Origin: Halomonas dongshanensis
GTDB lineage: Bacteria; Pseudomonadota; Gammaproteobacteria; Pseudomonadales; Halomonadaceae
NCBI RefSeq assembly: GCF_024790395.1
Contig: NZ_JAJISC010000003.1
Location: 1-64,000 of the forward strand
Direction: 5' to 3'
Length of the DNA: 64,000 bases
Numbering within the stretch: the stretch's first letter is position 1; every line of letters begins with the position of its first letter. The notes beneath the pieces were generated by a model. It ran no database searches. It was not told the DNA's origin and worked only from the letters and a program-made list of their open reading frames with translations. Of this stretch, positions 54,090-62,417 are shown in pieces. Position numbers and translations under genes: made by a program.

Positions 54090-54968
54090 TTAGGCCGATA
54101 CGAGGCTCAGCGTGGTACCCAGCAAATGCTGCGCACCGGGAACGAGCCATACTGGGTCGAGGCGCGTGTTGGCTGACTCGATGCAAAGAAAACGCATCGA
54201 GGCTTCGGCTGGGGTATCGTCCGGCAGGGCATCGCCTGGGTGCCACACGACCGTGGAGTCGCTGGACTGCTTGGCGACGTTCAGGGTGCGCTGACCATCG
54301 CTTAAAACCACCGCATGGTTGCTATGGTAGATACGGTCGATCGGGCCTCGAATGGCCAGCGTGCCCTGCTGTTCGCTCTCGGCGAAGTCGCGAAGCTTGT
54401 CCAGGTAACGCGCACCCTCGAGCCCCTGTAAGCGACACTTATGCGTATCGGCAACGCCTAGATAGGTGTGCAGCGCGCCGCTGGTCTTGATCGGCGTTTC
54501 GCCGACGTTTTCGCTGATCAGCTCGACGCTCAAACGCTTGGCGTTGGCTTGCACCACGGCACGTACGTTCAGAAGGCTATGCAGTGACGCTTCTGGTGAA
54601 AGATGCAGCTCGATGCCTTCCTCATGCTCGTCCACGGCATCCAGTCGCCAAGCGGCTTTGCGGGCCAATCCGTGGAAGGGGCCGTCGCGGTTGGGGCTCT
54701 CGTCGGCGTAGCGTTCGTCGGCGAACCAGGGCCAGCACAGCGGAATGCCGCCGCGAATCGCACCGGGCAACGGCTCAGGGGTAGGCGTGACCCAAAGCCA
54801 GGGCGCGGGATCGGCGGCGGGTTGGAAGTGCAGCACCTGAGCGCCCTGCAGGCAGATCACAAGCTCGCCCCAAGGCTCTTTGAACAGCACAAGATCGCGC
54901 CCTTCCCAGGTGGCGCGGGCCTGGCCGGTCAGGCCATCGAAGCAGTGGCGAAGCGAGTCGGGAATCAT
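54090..54968 (-). CDS. yeaD: D-hexose-6-phosphate mutarotase YeaD
   Basis: 292 residues, start at MIPDSLRHCF with AAGG 6 bases upstream. Galactose mutarotase-like beta-sandwich; RGGIPLCWPWF, the catalytic HTYLGV region and a late glutamate in the C-terminal strand fit the YeaD family, which interconverts alpha and beta glucose-6-phosphate. Cytosolic. Single gene. Confidence 0.9.
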   Translation of the reverse strand: MIPDSLRHCFDGLTGQARATWEGRDLVLFKEPWGELVICLQGAQVLHFQPAADPAPWLWVTPTPEPLPGAIRGGIPLCWPWFADERYADESPNRDGPFHGLARKAAWRLDAVDEHEEGIELHLSPEASLHSLLNVRAVVQANAKRLSVELISENVGETPIKTSGALHTYLGVADTHKCRLQGLEGARYLDKLRDFAESEQQGTLAIRGPIDRIYHSNHAVVLSDGQRTLNVAKQSSDSTVVWHPGDALPDDTPAEASMRFLCIESANTRLDPVWLVPGAQHLLGTTLSLVSA

Positions 54969-55005
54969 GGGCATCCTTTTAAGCATAAGTTCATGCGAGT
55001 ATTCA

Positions 55006-55033
55006 TTGGCACATTAGCGCTGTGTGCTATGTT
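55006..55033 (+). promoter_or_regulatory. Promoter of the glsB gene
   Basis: TTGGCA, 16-bp spacer, TATGTT with an extended -10 TGC, 60 bases before the start. Confidence 0.55.
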
Positions 55034-55092
55034 AGGACAAGCAGAGGTAACAGACTGCACTCGATTGATAGGGATTATCTCAAGGAGGCACT

Positions 55093-55341
55093 ATGGTCGG
55101 CAGCTTATTAGCATGGTTGATTATTGGCGGCTTGGCAGGCTGGATTGCGGGTAACATCATGCGCGGGGGCGGCTTTGGCATCATAGGCAATATCGGTGTG
55201 GGTATCGTAGGTGCCGTGCTGGGTGGTTTCCTGTTCTCGCTATTGGGACTTTCGGCCGGTGGTTTCATCGGTTCATTGGTCACGGCCATCGTCGGTGCGG
55301 TGGTGCTGCTTTGGATCATCAGCAAGGTTGGACGAGGGTAG
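55093..55341 (+). CDS. glsB: GlsB/YeaQ/YmgE small stress membrane protein
   Basis: 82 residues, almost all hydrophobic: three TM helices with the glycine-rich GGLAGWIAGNIMRGGG and GIVGAVLGGFLFSLLG motifs of the transglycosylase-associated family. These proteins are induced by envelope or general stress; the mechanism is unknown. AAGGAGG gives a strong ribosome site. Confidence 0.92.
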   Translation: MVGSLLAWLIIGGLAGWIAGNIMRGGGFGIIGNIGVGIVGAVLGGFLFSLLGLSAGGFIGSLVTAIVGAVVLLWIISKVGRG

Positions 55342-55377
55342 CCTCGCTGGCGGTTTTACCGTCGACTCGATCTGATC

Positions 55378-55404
55378 AAAGCGCCCGGCTCTGCCGGGCG
55401 CTTT
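55378..55404 (+). terminator. Terminator after glsB
   Basis: AAAGCGCCCGGC/GCCGGGCGCTTT 12-bp stem, TCT loop, T tail. Confidence 0.9.
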
Positions 55405-55562
55405 TGGTTGCGCCGTCTGCCAGAGTTAAATGGCGCCATGGCGCTGGCATATCTTGTCTTGCCATACCCTTAGGGCTATCGGCCTTAGCGTGAGTTTCCG
55501 TTACACTATGGCGCTTTATTGCTGGCGCCTGCGCTGGCGTCATCGTGTTTTCGAGGTGTTCC

Positions 55563-58028
55563 TTGGTCGACGCTTTTCATGCCTGGTGGGCTCAACAGCT
55601 CGTGCTCTGCGATTGGGCCTTTACGCCCAATCCGCTCTCCGTCGAGGCGGGCGCCGCCGAGCAGCGCTTGTTATCGCTCGGTATCACCGGCCGGGGTGAG
55701 CTTGGCGAGCACTTGCTTTTTGGCTTAGGCGCCGGTAGCGAGGATGCCGATCATCTTTTGGCCGCCCTTGAAAGCGCAGCGCTAGCGGGGGCGGCGGGCT
55801 GGCTGAGCCCCGCGCAGGCGAGCGGTTGGGCGTTTCGAATCGCACAGCGCATCGTGCGGGAACACCACGACCTGCGCGCTTGGCTCCTGGCCCTACGCCG
55901 CGCGCTGGGTGCGCAGGGGTGGGAGAGTGCAGCCGACGATCAATTCTGTGAGGCCTGCGAGGCGCTTGCCGCCCTCGAAGAAGAGGGCGACGGTATTACC
56001 TGGGCGCGCCTGGAGGCGTGCCTTGCCGAGATGGCGCCGCCGAGTGCGCTTTGGCCTCAGGCGCCGGAGGCGGCTCCCTGGCGGCTCTGCGCGTTGAGCC
56101 GCGTGGTATTGGCGTATCCTGCCACGTCCAGCGATTGGCCCGACGCGGTGCAGTGGCTCGATGAGATCTGGCAGGTAAACGATCGCGAAAGCCTGTTGGG
56201 CGTTGCGCTATGGCTGGCCGCTCAAGGCGAGCGACAGCGCTGGGATATCGAGGCGCGCGAACTCGTGGGGATGGACCGCGCTCAGCGCAGCGCCTGGCAG
56301 CGCGACAACCGCGAAGAGGCCCCCCATGCGCGCGTGCTGTGCACCTTCGTCGATGAGGGCGAGCCGCTGGAGTGGGCAGCGTGGGACTGGCTCAGGCTCG
56401 TCGAGCTTGCCTGGGCGGGCGCCTGCTGCGGCTGGCTCGAACAGGCAGAAGCCGATGCCCTGGCCGCGCACGCCGCCGATTTGATCGCGCGGCGTTATCA
56501 CGATTGGCGCTCGCTCACCAGCGCCTTCGAGCGTGGCCTGAGTCTCTTCGAGGGCATCGACCGCCGCCACCAAACGCCCAATGCGCGCCAGCAACTGCTG
56601 CTAAACCTTGCCCAAGGCCCGTGGCAGGGCAGCCCCGATGCGTTACTAACCGCCGAGGTTCAGGCGGCCTCCGCGCGTCAGCTGCGCGCCTGGCGCAGTA
56701 GCGATCACCACTGGCTGCTGGCGCTCGCGGGTGTCCGCGAGCCCGATGTCATGTTACGCCAGGCCGCGCCCGCACGGCCGCTGCCGGAGGAGCGCCGTGC
56801 AGATGCCGCGCTTTACCTGCAAGAGTCTTTGGGCCTGCATGCCGATGAGGGCGCCAGCGCCATGGCGCGTTACTGGCTGCCCGCCCAGGCGCACCATCTC
56901 AATCAGCTCGCGGCCGATGCCGCCCACGGTGTCTTGCCGCCGCGTAAGAGCGCCTACGGCCAGCCTTCGCCCGAGGAGCTTGCCCAGCGCGACGCGGTCA
57001 AGGGCGTTAGCCGCCATGCCGCCACCATCCACATGGCGGAAAAGTTCGCTTTCTACCTGCATATGGCGCTGGATAGCCAACTGTTCGAACCACAGCCGCT
57101 CTACGCCTATGCGACCTCGCTGCGCGACTGTCTGTGTCGCTTCTACGCCTCGCCCAAGCGCTTGCTCGAGGCCTGGTTTGCCTGGGAAACATGCCTGCCC
57201 GAGAGCGATCAGGGCTCGCTTGCTGCCGAAATCGCCTGGCATCTGGAGGATCCGGGCAGCCTGTTTCACTGGCTCGAGTGGCGCCCGGGTAACTGGAGCG
57301 AGCCAAGCCCCCGCCCAACGCTAATGCGCTTTACCGCAATGGCCCTGGTCGGGCCGCTCAATAGCGCCGTTTGGGGTGAGCCGCAGGTGGAGAGCGCGCG
57401 CGAGGCCGATGATATTCGCGAGTGGATCGAAAACCACTATCACCTGGCTACAGCCGAGGCGATGCGTGAGTTCCTGAGTTTTCTCGATGAGGCGGGGGAT
57501 CGCCAGGAGTATCAGATCAACTACGCACCCTACACCCTCAATACCGAGCGCCTGGACGCCGAGATCGCGATTTTGGAGTCGGGCGACTGCGGCGAGGAGG
57601 AGCGCCACCATCTGCTGCGCCTGCGGCGCGTGCGCGATAACGAAGACCGCTGCAACGAGGTCGATATGGCCGCCTGGGATATCGCTCAGCGGGTCGATCT
57701 AGCCATTGCCGCGCGCCAACTGGGCTGGCTCGGGCTCGATGAGTTTCATCTCGTGCTCGATGGCGCCTATAAGCTGGCGGCGGAGCACTATGCGGGCTGG
57801 CAGGAGTTCGCCGATGGCATGTACGCCGGGTTCTCGTTTTTCATGGGCGAGACGCCCGAGCGCGAGGCGTTTCTCGCCAGCTTCCGTCAGGCATTAGTGG
57901 CTTGGCTCTGCGCGTCGCCACTGCTGGCCGGGCCCTGGGCAAGCCTTGACTTCCCTGGCAACAAACCGCGGCATTTTGCCCCGCTGCATATCGATACCCT
58001 GCCGGGAGATCAGCGTACGCTGCATTAA
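55563..58028 (+). CDS. Large protein with two DUF1266-like regions
   Basis: About 821 residues, soluble, Trp/Ala/Leu-rich, mostly helical. Two segments fit the DUF1266 pattern (AWD...GW.....A......W....): AAWDWLRLVELAWAGACC with HDWRSL (~275-330), and MAAWDIAQRVDLAIAARQ with AGWQEF (~700-765). E. coli YbeR/YbeU carry single copies; two in one long protein is unusual. The start is uncertain: TTG at 55563 has GAGGT upstream, GTG at 55545 extends it. No function known, and neighbours give no clear hint. Confidence 0.8.
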   Translation: MVDAFHAWWAQQLVLCDWAFTPNPLSVEAGAAEQRLLSLGITGRGELGEHLLFGLGAGSEDADHLLAALESAALAGAAGWLSPAQASGWAFRIAQRIVREHHDLRAWLLALRRALGAQGWESAADDQFCEACEALAALEEEGDGITWARLEACLAEMAPPSALWPQAPEAAPWRLCALSRVVLAYPATSSDWPDAVQWLDEIWQVNDRESLLGVALWLAAQGERQRWDIEARELVGMDRAQRSAWQRDNREEAPHARVLCTFVDEGEPLEWAAWDWLRLVELAWAGACCGWLEQAEADALAAHAADLIARRYHDWRSLTSAFERGLSLFEGIDRRHQTPNARQQLLLNLAQGPWQGSPDALLTAEVQAASARQLRAWRSSDHHWLLALAGVREPDVMLRQAAPARPLPEERRADAALYLQESLGLHADEGASAMARYWLPAQAHHLNQLAADAAHGVLPPRKSAYGQPSPEELAQRDAVKGVSRHAATIHMAEKFAFYLHMALDSQLFEPQPLYAYATSLRDCLCRFYASPKRLLEAWFAWETCLPESDQGSLAAEIAWHLEDPGSLFHWLEWRPGNWSEPSPRPTLMRFTAMALVGPLNSAVWGEPQVESAREADDIREWIENHYHLATAEAMREFLSFLDEAGDRQEYQINYAPYTLNTERLDAEIAILESGDCGEEERHHLLRLRRVRDNEDRCNEVDMAAWDIAQRVDLAIAARQLGWLGLDEFHLVLDGAYKLAAEHYAGWQEFADGMYAGFSFFMGETPEREAFLASFRQALVAWLCASPLLAGPWASLDFPGNKPRHFAPLHIDTLPGDQRTLH

Positions 58029-58057
58029 ACGCACCAGGTCTATATTCATGCTCGCCA

Positions 58058-58098
58058 AGGCCCGAGGTTTTCGCTTATAGTCGGGCCTTTGTATTTTT
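58058..58098 (+). terminator. Terminator after the DUF1266-like gene
   Basis: Perfect 9-bp stem AAGGCCCGA/TCGGGCCTT with a 15-base loop and TGTATTTTT tail. Confidence 0.75.
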
Positions 58099-58135
58099 CG
58101 ATTACTTTTCATCTTCATTTTACGAGGTTTGTCGC

Positions 58136-58765
58136 ATGGTTGCGTTGCCACACCCTGCTGTGACCGCTGTCCGTGTTGTCAGCGTTTGTGTCGCCGTTGC
58201 GTTAATGAGTGGGTGTGCGGGATCGACCCGAACGAGCATGGAGCCCCCGGAAGATTACTTCGCGATGACGCTTCCGGGGATGCCATCAGGTTTCAATCCG
58301 CAAATGTCGCCCATCGACAACCCCATTTCCCAGTTAAGCAACCTTCAGGCACCGCCACCAACGATGATTCGCCAGGCCCTGCTCGCGCAGCATCAGCGGT
58401 GGTCGGGAACCCCCTACCGAATGGGCGGAACGACACATCAAGGGATAGACTGTTCGGCCTTCGTTCGCTCCATCTTCCGCGATACCTTCAATCTCGAATT
58501 ACCCCGCTCCACCAGCGAGCAAGTCCATGAGGGACGCCAGATCGACCGCCAATCGTTGCAGGCAGGCGATCTAGTGTTCTTCCGCCCTTCAGGCCGTTAC
58601 GATCACGTCGGCGTTTACATCGGTGATGGCTACTTTATGCACGCCTCGACCTCGCAGGGGGTAATCATTTCCCGCCTCGATAACAGCTATTGGCAGCGCT
58701 ACTACTGGCAGGCGCGCCGTACCCTGGATACCGCGCACCTGGCGTCGCTAAACGCATCGCTATGA
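58136..58765 (+). CDS. NlpC/P60 peptidoglycan hydrolase lipoprotein (MepS-like)
   Basis: 209 residues. Signal peptide with lipobox ALMSGC (Cys27), a linker to ~80, then an NlpC/P60 domain with Cys106 in GIDCSAFVR, His157 in RYDHVGVYIG and His169 in YFMHAST. It probably cleaves peptide cross-links in peptidoglycan, like MepS, from the outer membrane. It is followed 13 bp later by the MFS gene in the same direction. Confidence 0.9.
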   Translation: MVALPHPAVTAVRVVSVCVAVALMSGCAGSTRTSMEPPEDYFAMTLPGMPSGFNPQMSPIDNPISQLSNLQAPPPTMIRQALLAQHQRWSGTPYRMGGTTHQGIDCSAFVRSIFRDTFNLELPRSTSEQVHEGRQIDRQSLQAGDLVFFRPSGRYDHVGVYIGDGYFMHASTSQGVIISRLDNSYWQRYYWQARRTLDTAHLASLNASL

Positions 58766-58778
58766 CCTCGGGAGTGGC

Positions 58779-59975
58779 ATGATCGAAGCCCAAACGCGCG
58801 CCTGGTGGCGCGCTACCCTGGCGCTCTGCCTGGGATCGTTTCTCGTCTTCATCAACCTTTACGCCCCGCAGCCGCTACTACCCGAACTCAAAGAGGCTTA
58901 TGGCGTCTCTACCCTCGGCGTGAGCCTGCTCATGTCGGTAGCGACGCTGTCGCTGGCGCTATCACTTCTCGTGTTCGGGCCGCTTTCCGATGCCATTGGG
59001 CGCGAAGGCATCATGCGGATTACGCTACTTCTGGCGGGCGGTTGTTCGCTAGCGCTTGCACTTGCCCCTAACTTCGAAACTCTGCTGGCGCTGCGTTTGG
59101 TTCAAGGCTTCGTGCTGGGCGGGCTACCCGCCGTGGCGATTGCCTGGATGGGCGATGAGTTCAGCAAACCGGCGCTATTGAGCGCCGTGGGGCTATACAT
59201 TGGCGCCAACTCGCTAGGCGGTATCAGTGGGCGTTTGGTCGGCGGCTCGATGGCGGAATTTTTCGGCACGGGGGCGGCATTCGTCACCGTTGGGGCGCTG
59301 ACGCTTGCAGGTGGGCTGCTTTTCTGGCGGCTACTGCCCAATAGCCGCGCCTTCGTTCATCAGCCTTTTCGCCTGCGGCCTGCGCTGGCAGGGCTCAAAG
59401 GGCACCTGCGCGAGCCGGTGCTGCTTGCAGCTTACTGCTTGGGCGGAATCAACTTTTTGATTTTCATCAACCAGTACAGCTACATCACCTTTCGCCTGGC
59501 GGCGGCGCCCTATTTACTCGCGGCCAGTAGCCTCGGGCTCATCTTTCTCACCTACCTTGGTGGTACGCTGGGCTCTACTCTTTCAGGGCGTCTGGCGCGG
59601 CATTTTTCACCGGCGGCGTGCATGAGCGTTGGGGTGGTGATTCTCATGCTGGGCACAGCGGTGACCTTGGCCGATTCCCTTGCCATGATCATTCTCGGGC
59701 TGACCATCAACGCCTTCGGCTTCTTTCTTGCCCACTCGCTGGCTTCGAGCTGGGTAGGGCGCTATGCCAAGGGCGCGCGCGGCAGCGCCTCGGCGCTTTA
59801 TCTTGTGTTCTACTATCTCGGCGCCAGCCTGGGTGGTTTTTGGCTCGAGCCCTTCTGGCGCTGGGCCGGGTGGGCTGGCGTGGTGTGGGGCTCCTGGGCG
59901 CTTTTGACCATCACCTTGCTGGTGGCCTTGGGTATGTGGCGCTTCGAGCGTCGTCAGGCAGAGCAGGCGCGCTAA
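58779..59975 (+). CDS. MFS transporter, YnfM-like
   Basis: 398 residues, 12 TM helices. The first-loop signature FGPLSDAIGREGIM (~70) is the major-facilitator motif; FINLYAPQPLLPELKEAY near the start matches YnfM-type drug:proton antiporters. Substrate unknown. It lies 55 bp upstream of nikR, so a metal-linked role cannot be excluded, but no sequence feature supports it. Confidence 0.85.
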   Translation: MIEAQTRAWWRATLALCLGSFLVFINLYAPQPLLPELKEAYGVSTLGVSLLMSVATLSLALSLLVFGPLSDAIGREGIMRITLLLAGGCSLALALAPNFETLLALRLVQGFVLGGLPAVAIAWMGDEFSKPALLSAVGLYIGANSLGGISGRLVGGSMAEFFGTGAAFVTVGALTLAGGLLFWRLLPNSRAFVHQPFRLRPALAGLKGHLREPVLLAAYCLGGINFLIFINQYSYITFRLAAAPYLLAASSLGLIFLTYLGGTLGSTLSGRLARHFSPAACMSVGVVILMLGTAVTLADSLAMIILGLTINAFGFFLAHSLASSWVGRYAKGARGSASALYLVFYYLGASLGGFWLEPFWRWAGWAGVVWGSWALLTITLLVALGMWRFERRQAEQAR

Positions 59976-60029
59976 GTAGGCGATAATAGGCAAGCCAGTA
60001 GCAACGGCGAATGGGCGAGAAAGGGGGCG

Positions 60030-60440
60030 ATGATGCAGCGGGTGACGATAACCCTGGATGACGACCTGCTCGACGAGGTCGATCAACTGATGCGCGAACG
60101 CGGCTACCAGAACCGTTCGGAGGCGATTCGCGATCTGGCGCGCAGTGGGCTGAAGCAGGCACGTGAAGATAGCGAGCCCGATGCGCCGTGCGTGGGAGCC
60201 TTGGTGTACGTTTACGACCATGCCGCCCGCGAGCTACCCAAGCGCCTGACGCGGCACTCGCACGACCATCACGATCTAACGCTCTCGACCCTGCACGTTC
60301 ACCTCAATCACGATAGTTGCATGGAGGTCACGCTGCTGAAAGGGGCGGGCAGTGAGCTTCGCGCTTTTGCCACCGAGGTCTCCTCTTCGCGCAGCGTGCG
60401 CCATGGCCAGCTGGTGCTGATCCCCGATGAGAGCGCGTGA
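60030..60440 (+). CDS. nikR: Nickel-responsive repressor NikR
   Basis: 136 residues: N-terminal ribbon-helix-helix (VTITLDDDLLDEVDQLM, RSEAIRDLARSG) and a C-terminal ACT-like domain holding the nickel site. His78, His89, His91 and Cys97 in HSHDHHDL and LHVHLNHDSC match E. coli His76, His87, His89 and Cys95. It represses nickel uptake genes when nickel is replete; no nik transporter is in the window. Convergent with slyD over a shared terminator. Confidence 0.95.
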   Translation: MMQRVTITLDDDLLDEVDQLMRERGYQNRSEAIRDLARSGLKQAREDSEPDAPCVGALVYVYDHAARELPKRLTRHSHDHHDLTLSTLHVHLNHDSCMEVTLLKGAGSELRAFATEVSSSRSVRHGQLVLIPDESA

Positions 60441-60464
60441 GTTCGGTGAAAAGAGACGGGCATG

Positions 60465-60495
60465 AAAAAAGGGTGACGTTCTCGTCACCCTTTTT
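60465..60495. terminator. Bidirectional terminator between nikR and slyD
   Basis: AAAAAAGGGTGACG/CGTCACCCTTTTT with a TTCT loop; A and T runs on both sides serve both convergent genes. Confidence 0.92.
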
Positions 60496-60551
60496 CTTGG
60501 ATGGCCATAAGGCCATAGCTTGGCCGTGTAGTGGCCTCGCCGTTACACCGC

Positions 60552-61034
60552 TTAGTGGTGTACGCCACCTTCGCCGTGGACGTGGCCGTGCTCGACCTCT
60601 TCGGCGTTCGCTTCACGTACGCTTGCGATTTCGACATCGAAGTTCAGATGTACGCCCGCCAGCGGGTGGTTGCCGTCGACGACGACGGTGTCGCCTTCGA
60701 CTTTCTTGACCGTGACCATCAGTGGGCCGCCTTGCGTCTGGGCTTGGAACTGCATGCCCGGCTCGATGTTATCGACGCCCTGGAACGCATCGCGCGGTAC
60801 TTCCTGCATCAGCTGATCTTGCACTTCGCCGTAGCCTTCGCTGGGGTCGACTTTGACGTTGAGCTTATCGCCCGCAGCGCGGCCTTCGAGCTCTTTTTCC
60901 AGGCCTGGGATGATGTTGCCGGCACCGTGGAGGTAGGTCAGCGGCTCGCGGCCTTCTGAGCTGTCCAGCACCTCACCTGCATCGTTGGTCAGGGTGTAGT
61001 GAAACGCGACAACGGAGTTCTGCGCAATTTGCAT
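60552..61034 (-). CDS. slyD: SlyD, FKBP-type prolyl isomerase and nickel chaperone
   Basis: 160 residues from MQIAQNSVVAFHYTL; a longer frame to 61121 is not supported, and AAGG lies before 61034. The FKBP domain is split by the IF loop (~65-130), followed by the His-rich tail (HGHVHGEGGVHH) that binds nickel. SlyD folds proteins and feeds nickel to metalloenzymes. The tail is shorter than in E. coli. Opposed to nikR, the other nickel protein here. Confidence 0.93.
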   Translation of the reverse strand: MQIAQNSVVAFHYTLTNDAGEVLDSSEGREPLTYLHGAGNIIPGLEKELEGRAAGDKLNVKVDPSEGYGEVQDQLMQEVPRDAFQGVDNIEPGMQFQAQTQGGPLMVTVKKVEGDTVVVDGNHPLAGVHLNFDVEIASVREANAEEVEHGHVHGEGGVHH

Positions 61035-61235
61035 TGAATAACCTTTCGGTGAGTGCATGTCACGCCAATGGTAACGTGCATGCGCCTTCTTGTCAGGGGC
61101 AGCGAACTTTTTCCTCCCCAACGGCTCACTTCAGAGCACGCCATCGACGTTGATACGCGGCTATTGCACCTGGGTAGGGCGGCGGATACCCTACCCGTAC
61201 AACTATTTCTTCGCTAGAAACTCACTGGAGCGACC

Positions 61236-61517
61236 ATGACCGTACTACTCATTTGGATGATCGCCTTTGCGCTGATCCTCTACTTTGCCTATCAACGCTG
61301 GAACAGCGGCCTGAGCCAAGGGCTCGACAAGTTTTTGCCTGCGGCTCTCAAGAGCCATGGTGACAACCGTGAGGTGTGGGTGGTGGCTCTTGCCGTGCTT
61401 GGCGCCACCGCGCTAGTGCGCCCTGTCGAAATTTTGCTGGTGGCGATCCTATTAGGACTGTTCGCGCTTGTGCTGACCAAAGTGATCAATGTGGCCAACA
61501 GCACCATCAAACACTGA
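61236..61517 (+). CDS. Small hypothetical membrane protein
   Basis: 93 residues with TM helices at ~2-20, ~47-60 and ~62-82 and a soluble loop between ~22 and 46 (QGLDKFLPAALKSHGDN). I do not recognise a family. It stands alone between slyD and a strong terminator. Confidence 0.7.
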   Translation: MTVLLIWMIAFALILYFAYQRWNSGLSQGLDKFLPAALKSHGDNREVWVVALAVLGATALVRPVEILLVAILLGLFALVLTKVINVANSTIKH

Positions 61518-61544
61518 TAGTCGCTTTATCTTTACCTCATACGC

Positions 61545-61578
61545 AAACCCCGCCAGTGCATGCATTGGCGGGGTTTTT
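61545..61578 (+). terminator. Terminator after the small membrane protein gene
   Basis: AAACCCCGCCA/TGGCGGGGTTT stem and TTTT tail; the loop contains the palindrome TGCATGCA. Convergent slyB-like gene may use it too. Confidence 0.88.
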
Positions 61579-61622
61579 TGATGTGCCGTAGCGCCAAGAA
61601 GAGGGCGCTCAATACGACGTTA

Positions 61623-62090
61623 TCAGTAGGGCGCAACGCTCAGGTTGGCACCGCTACCGATCAGGCGAACGCGCTGGCCAGCCTGATACTGGCGATCGGC
61701 ACGCTGAACGACGACGACGTCGGTGCCGTCATCGCGGCGAATCTCCATTTCGAGAGCGCTGACGCGGTTGGCGCGGTCTTCGACGGAGGTGCCTGCCACG
61801 GCGCCACCCAAAGCACCGGCAACGGTTGCCAGCTGACGGCCCGAACCGCCGCCGATTTGGCTGCCGAGCAGCCCGCCGAGTACGGCACCGCCGCCGCCGC
61901 CCAGCAGGTTGCCCGTACGGCTATCAGCCTGAATCTGGACGGGACGCACGGCGACGATGGTACCGTAAGCGACGCTCTGGCCGGTTTGTGCTTGGTTGCC
62001 ACGGTAGACATCGCCGGAATAGGTAGACGTATTGGCACAACCTGCCAGGGTCAGCAGACTCAGCGCGGCAACGGGAAGAAGACGTTTCAT
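61623..62090 (-). CDS. SlyB/Pcp-like glycine-zipper outer-membrane lipoprotein
   Basis: 155 residues. Lipobox LTLAGC gives a lipoprotein; the glycine-zipper 2TM region GNLLGGGGGAVLGGLLGSQ (~60-100) and the downstream beta-strands fit the SlyB/Pcp (17-kDa antigen) family. These lipoproteins stabilise the outer membrane under PhoP-type stress. GGAGG before the ATG. GAACAGTGTTC, a perfect palindrome, lies ~110 bp upstream. Confidence 0.88.
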   Translation of the reverse strand: MKRLLPVAALSLLTLAGCANTSTYSGDVYRGNQAQTGQSVAYGTIVAVRPVQIQADSRTGNLLGGGGGAVLGGLLGSQIGGGSGRQLATVAGALGGAVAGTSVEDRANRVSALEMEIRRDDGTDVVVVQRADRQYQAGQRVRLIGSGANLSVAPY

Positions 62091-62371
62091 GCAAACCTCC
62101 AGAGTGTTCGGGCGTATCCCTTGATACTGCGTTAATGCACGGTGTTAGGTGCTGCGTGCTTGATGAGGCGTCGGTTACACTTGGTCAGCAGTTTTAGAAC
62201 AGTGTTCACCAAAAGTAACTGATGCGCACAGCTATGACCAGTGATTCGCAAAAAAGGTCACTCATTACGCTTTGTTAATGAAGAAATTTAGTTAATGTGG
62301 AAACAGTGTGCAACAGCGTATATATCGGTGTCATCGTTGCCTGCTTCTGGGATGCATATACTGGGTTACAT
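62091..62371. other. Intergenic region between slyB-like gene and aceA, no gene seen
   Basis: 281 bp, AT-richer than surroundings. Only GAACAGTGTTC (62195-62205) stands out; no ORF with a ribosome site and no tRNA or known ncRNA pattern is seen. Confidence 0.5.
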
Positions 62372-62400
62372 ATAAAAAAAGGAGGCTCGAAAGCCTCCAA
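62372..62400 (-). terminator. Terminator of aceA
   Basis: GGAGGCT/AGCCTCC stem, short loop, T run on the minus strand. Confidence 0.85.
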
Positions 62401-62417
62401 GCACCGAAGTGGGTCGA

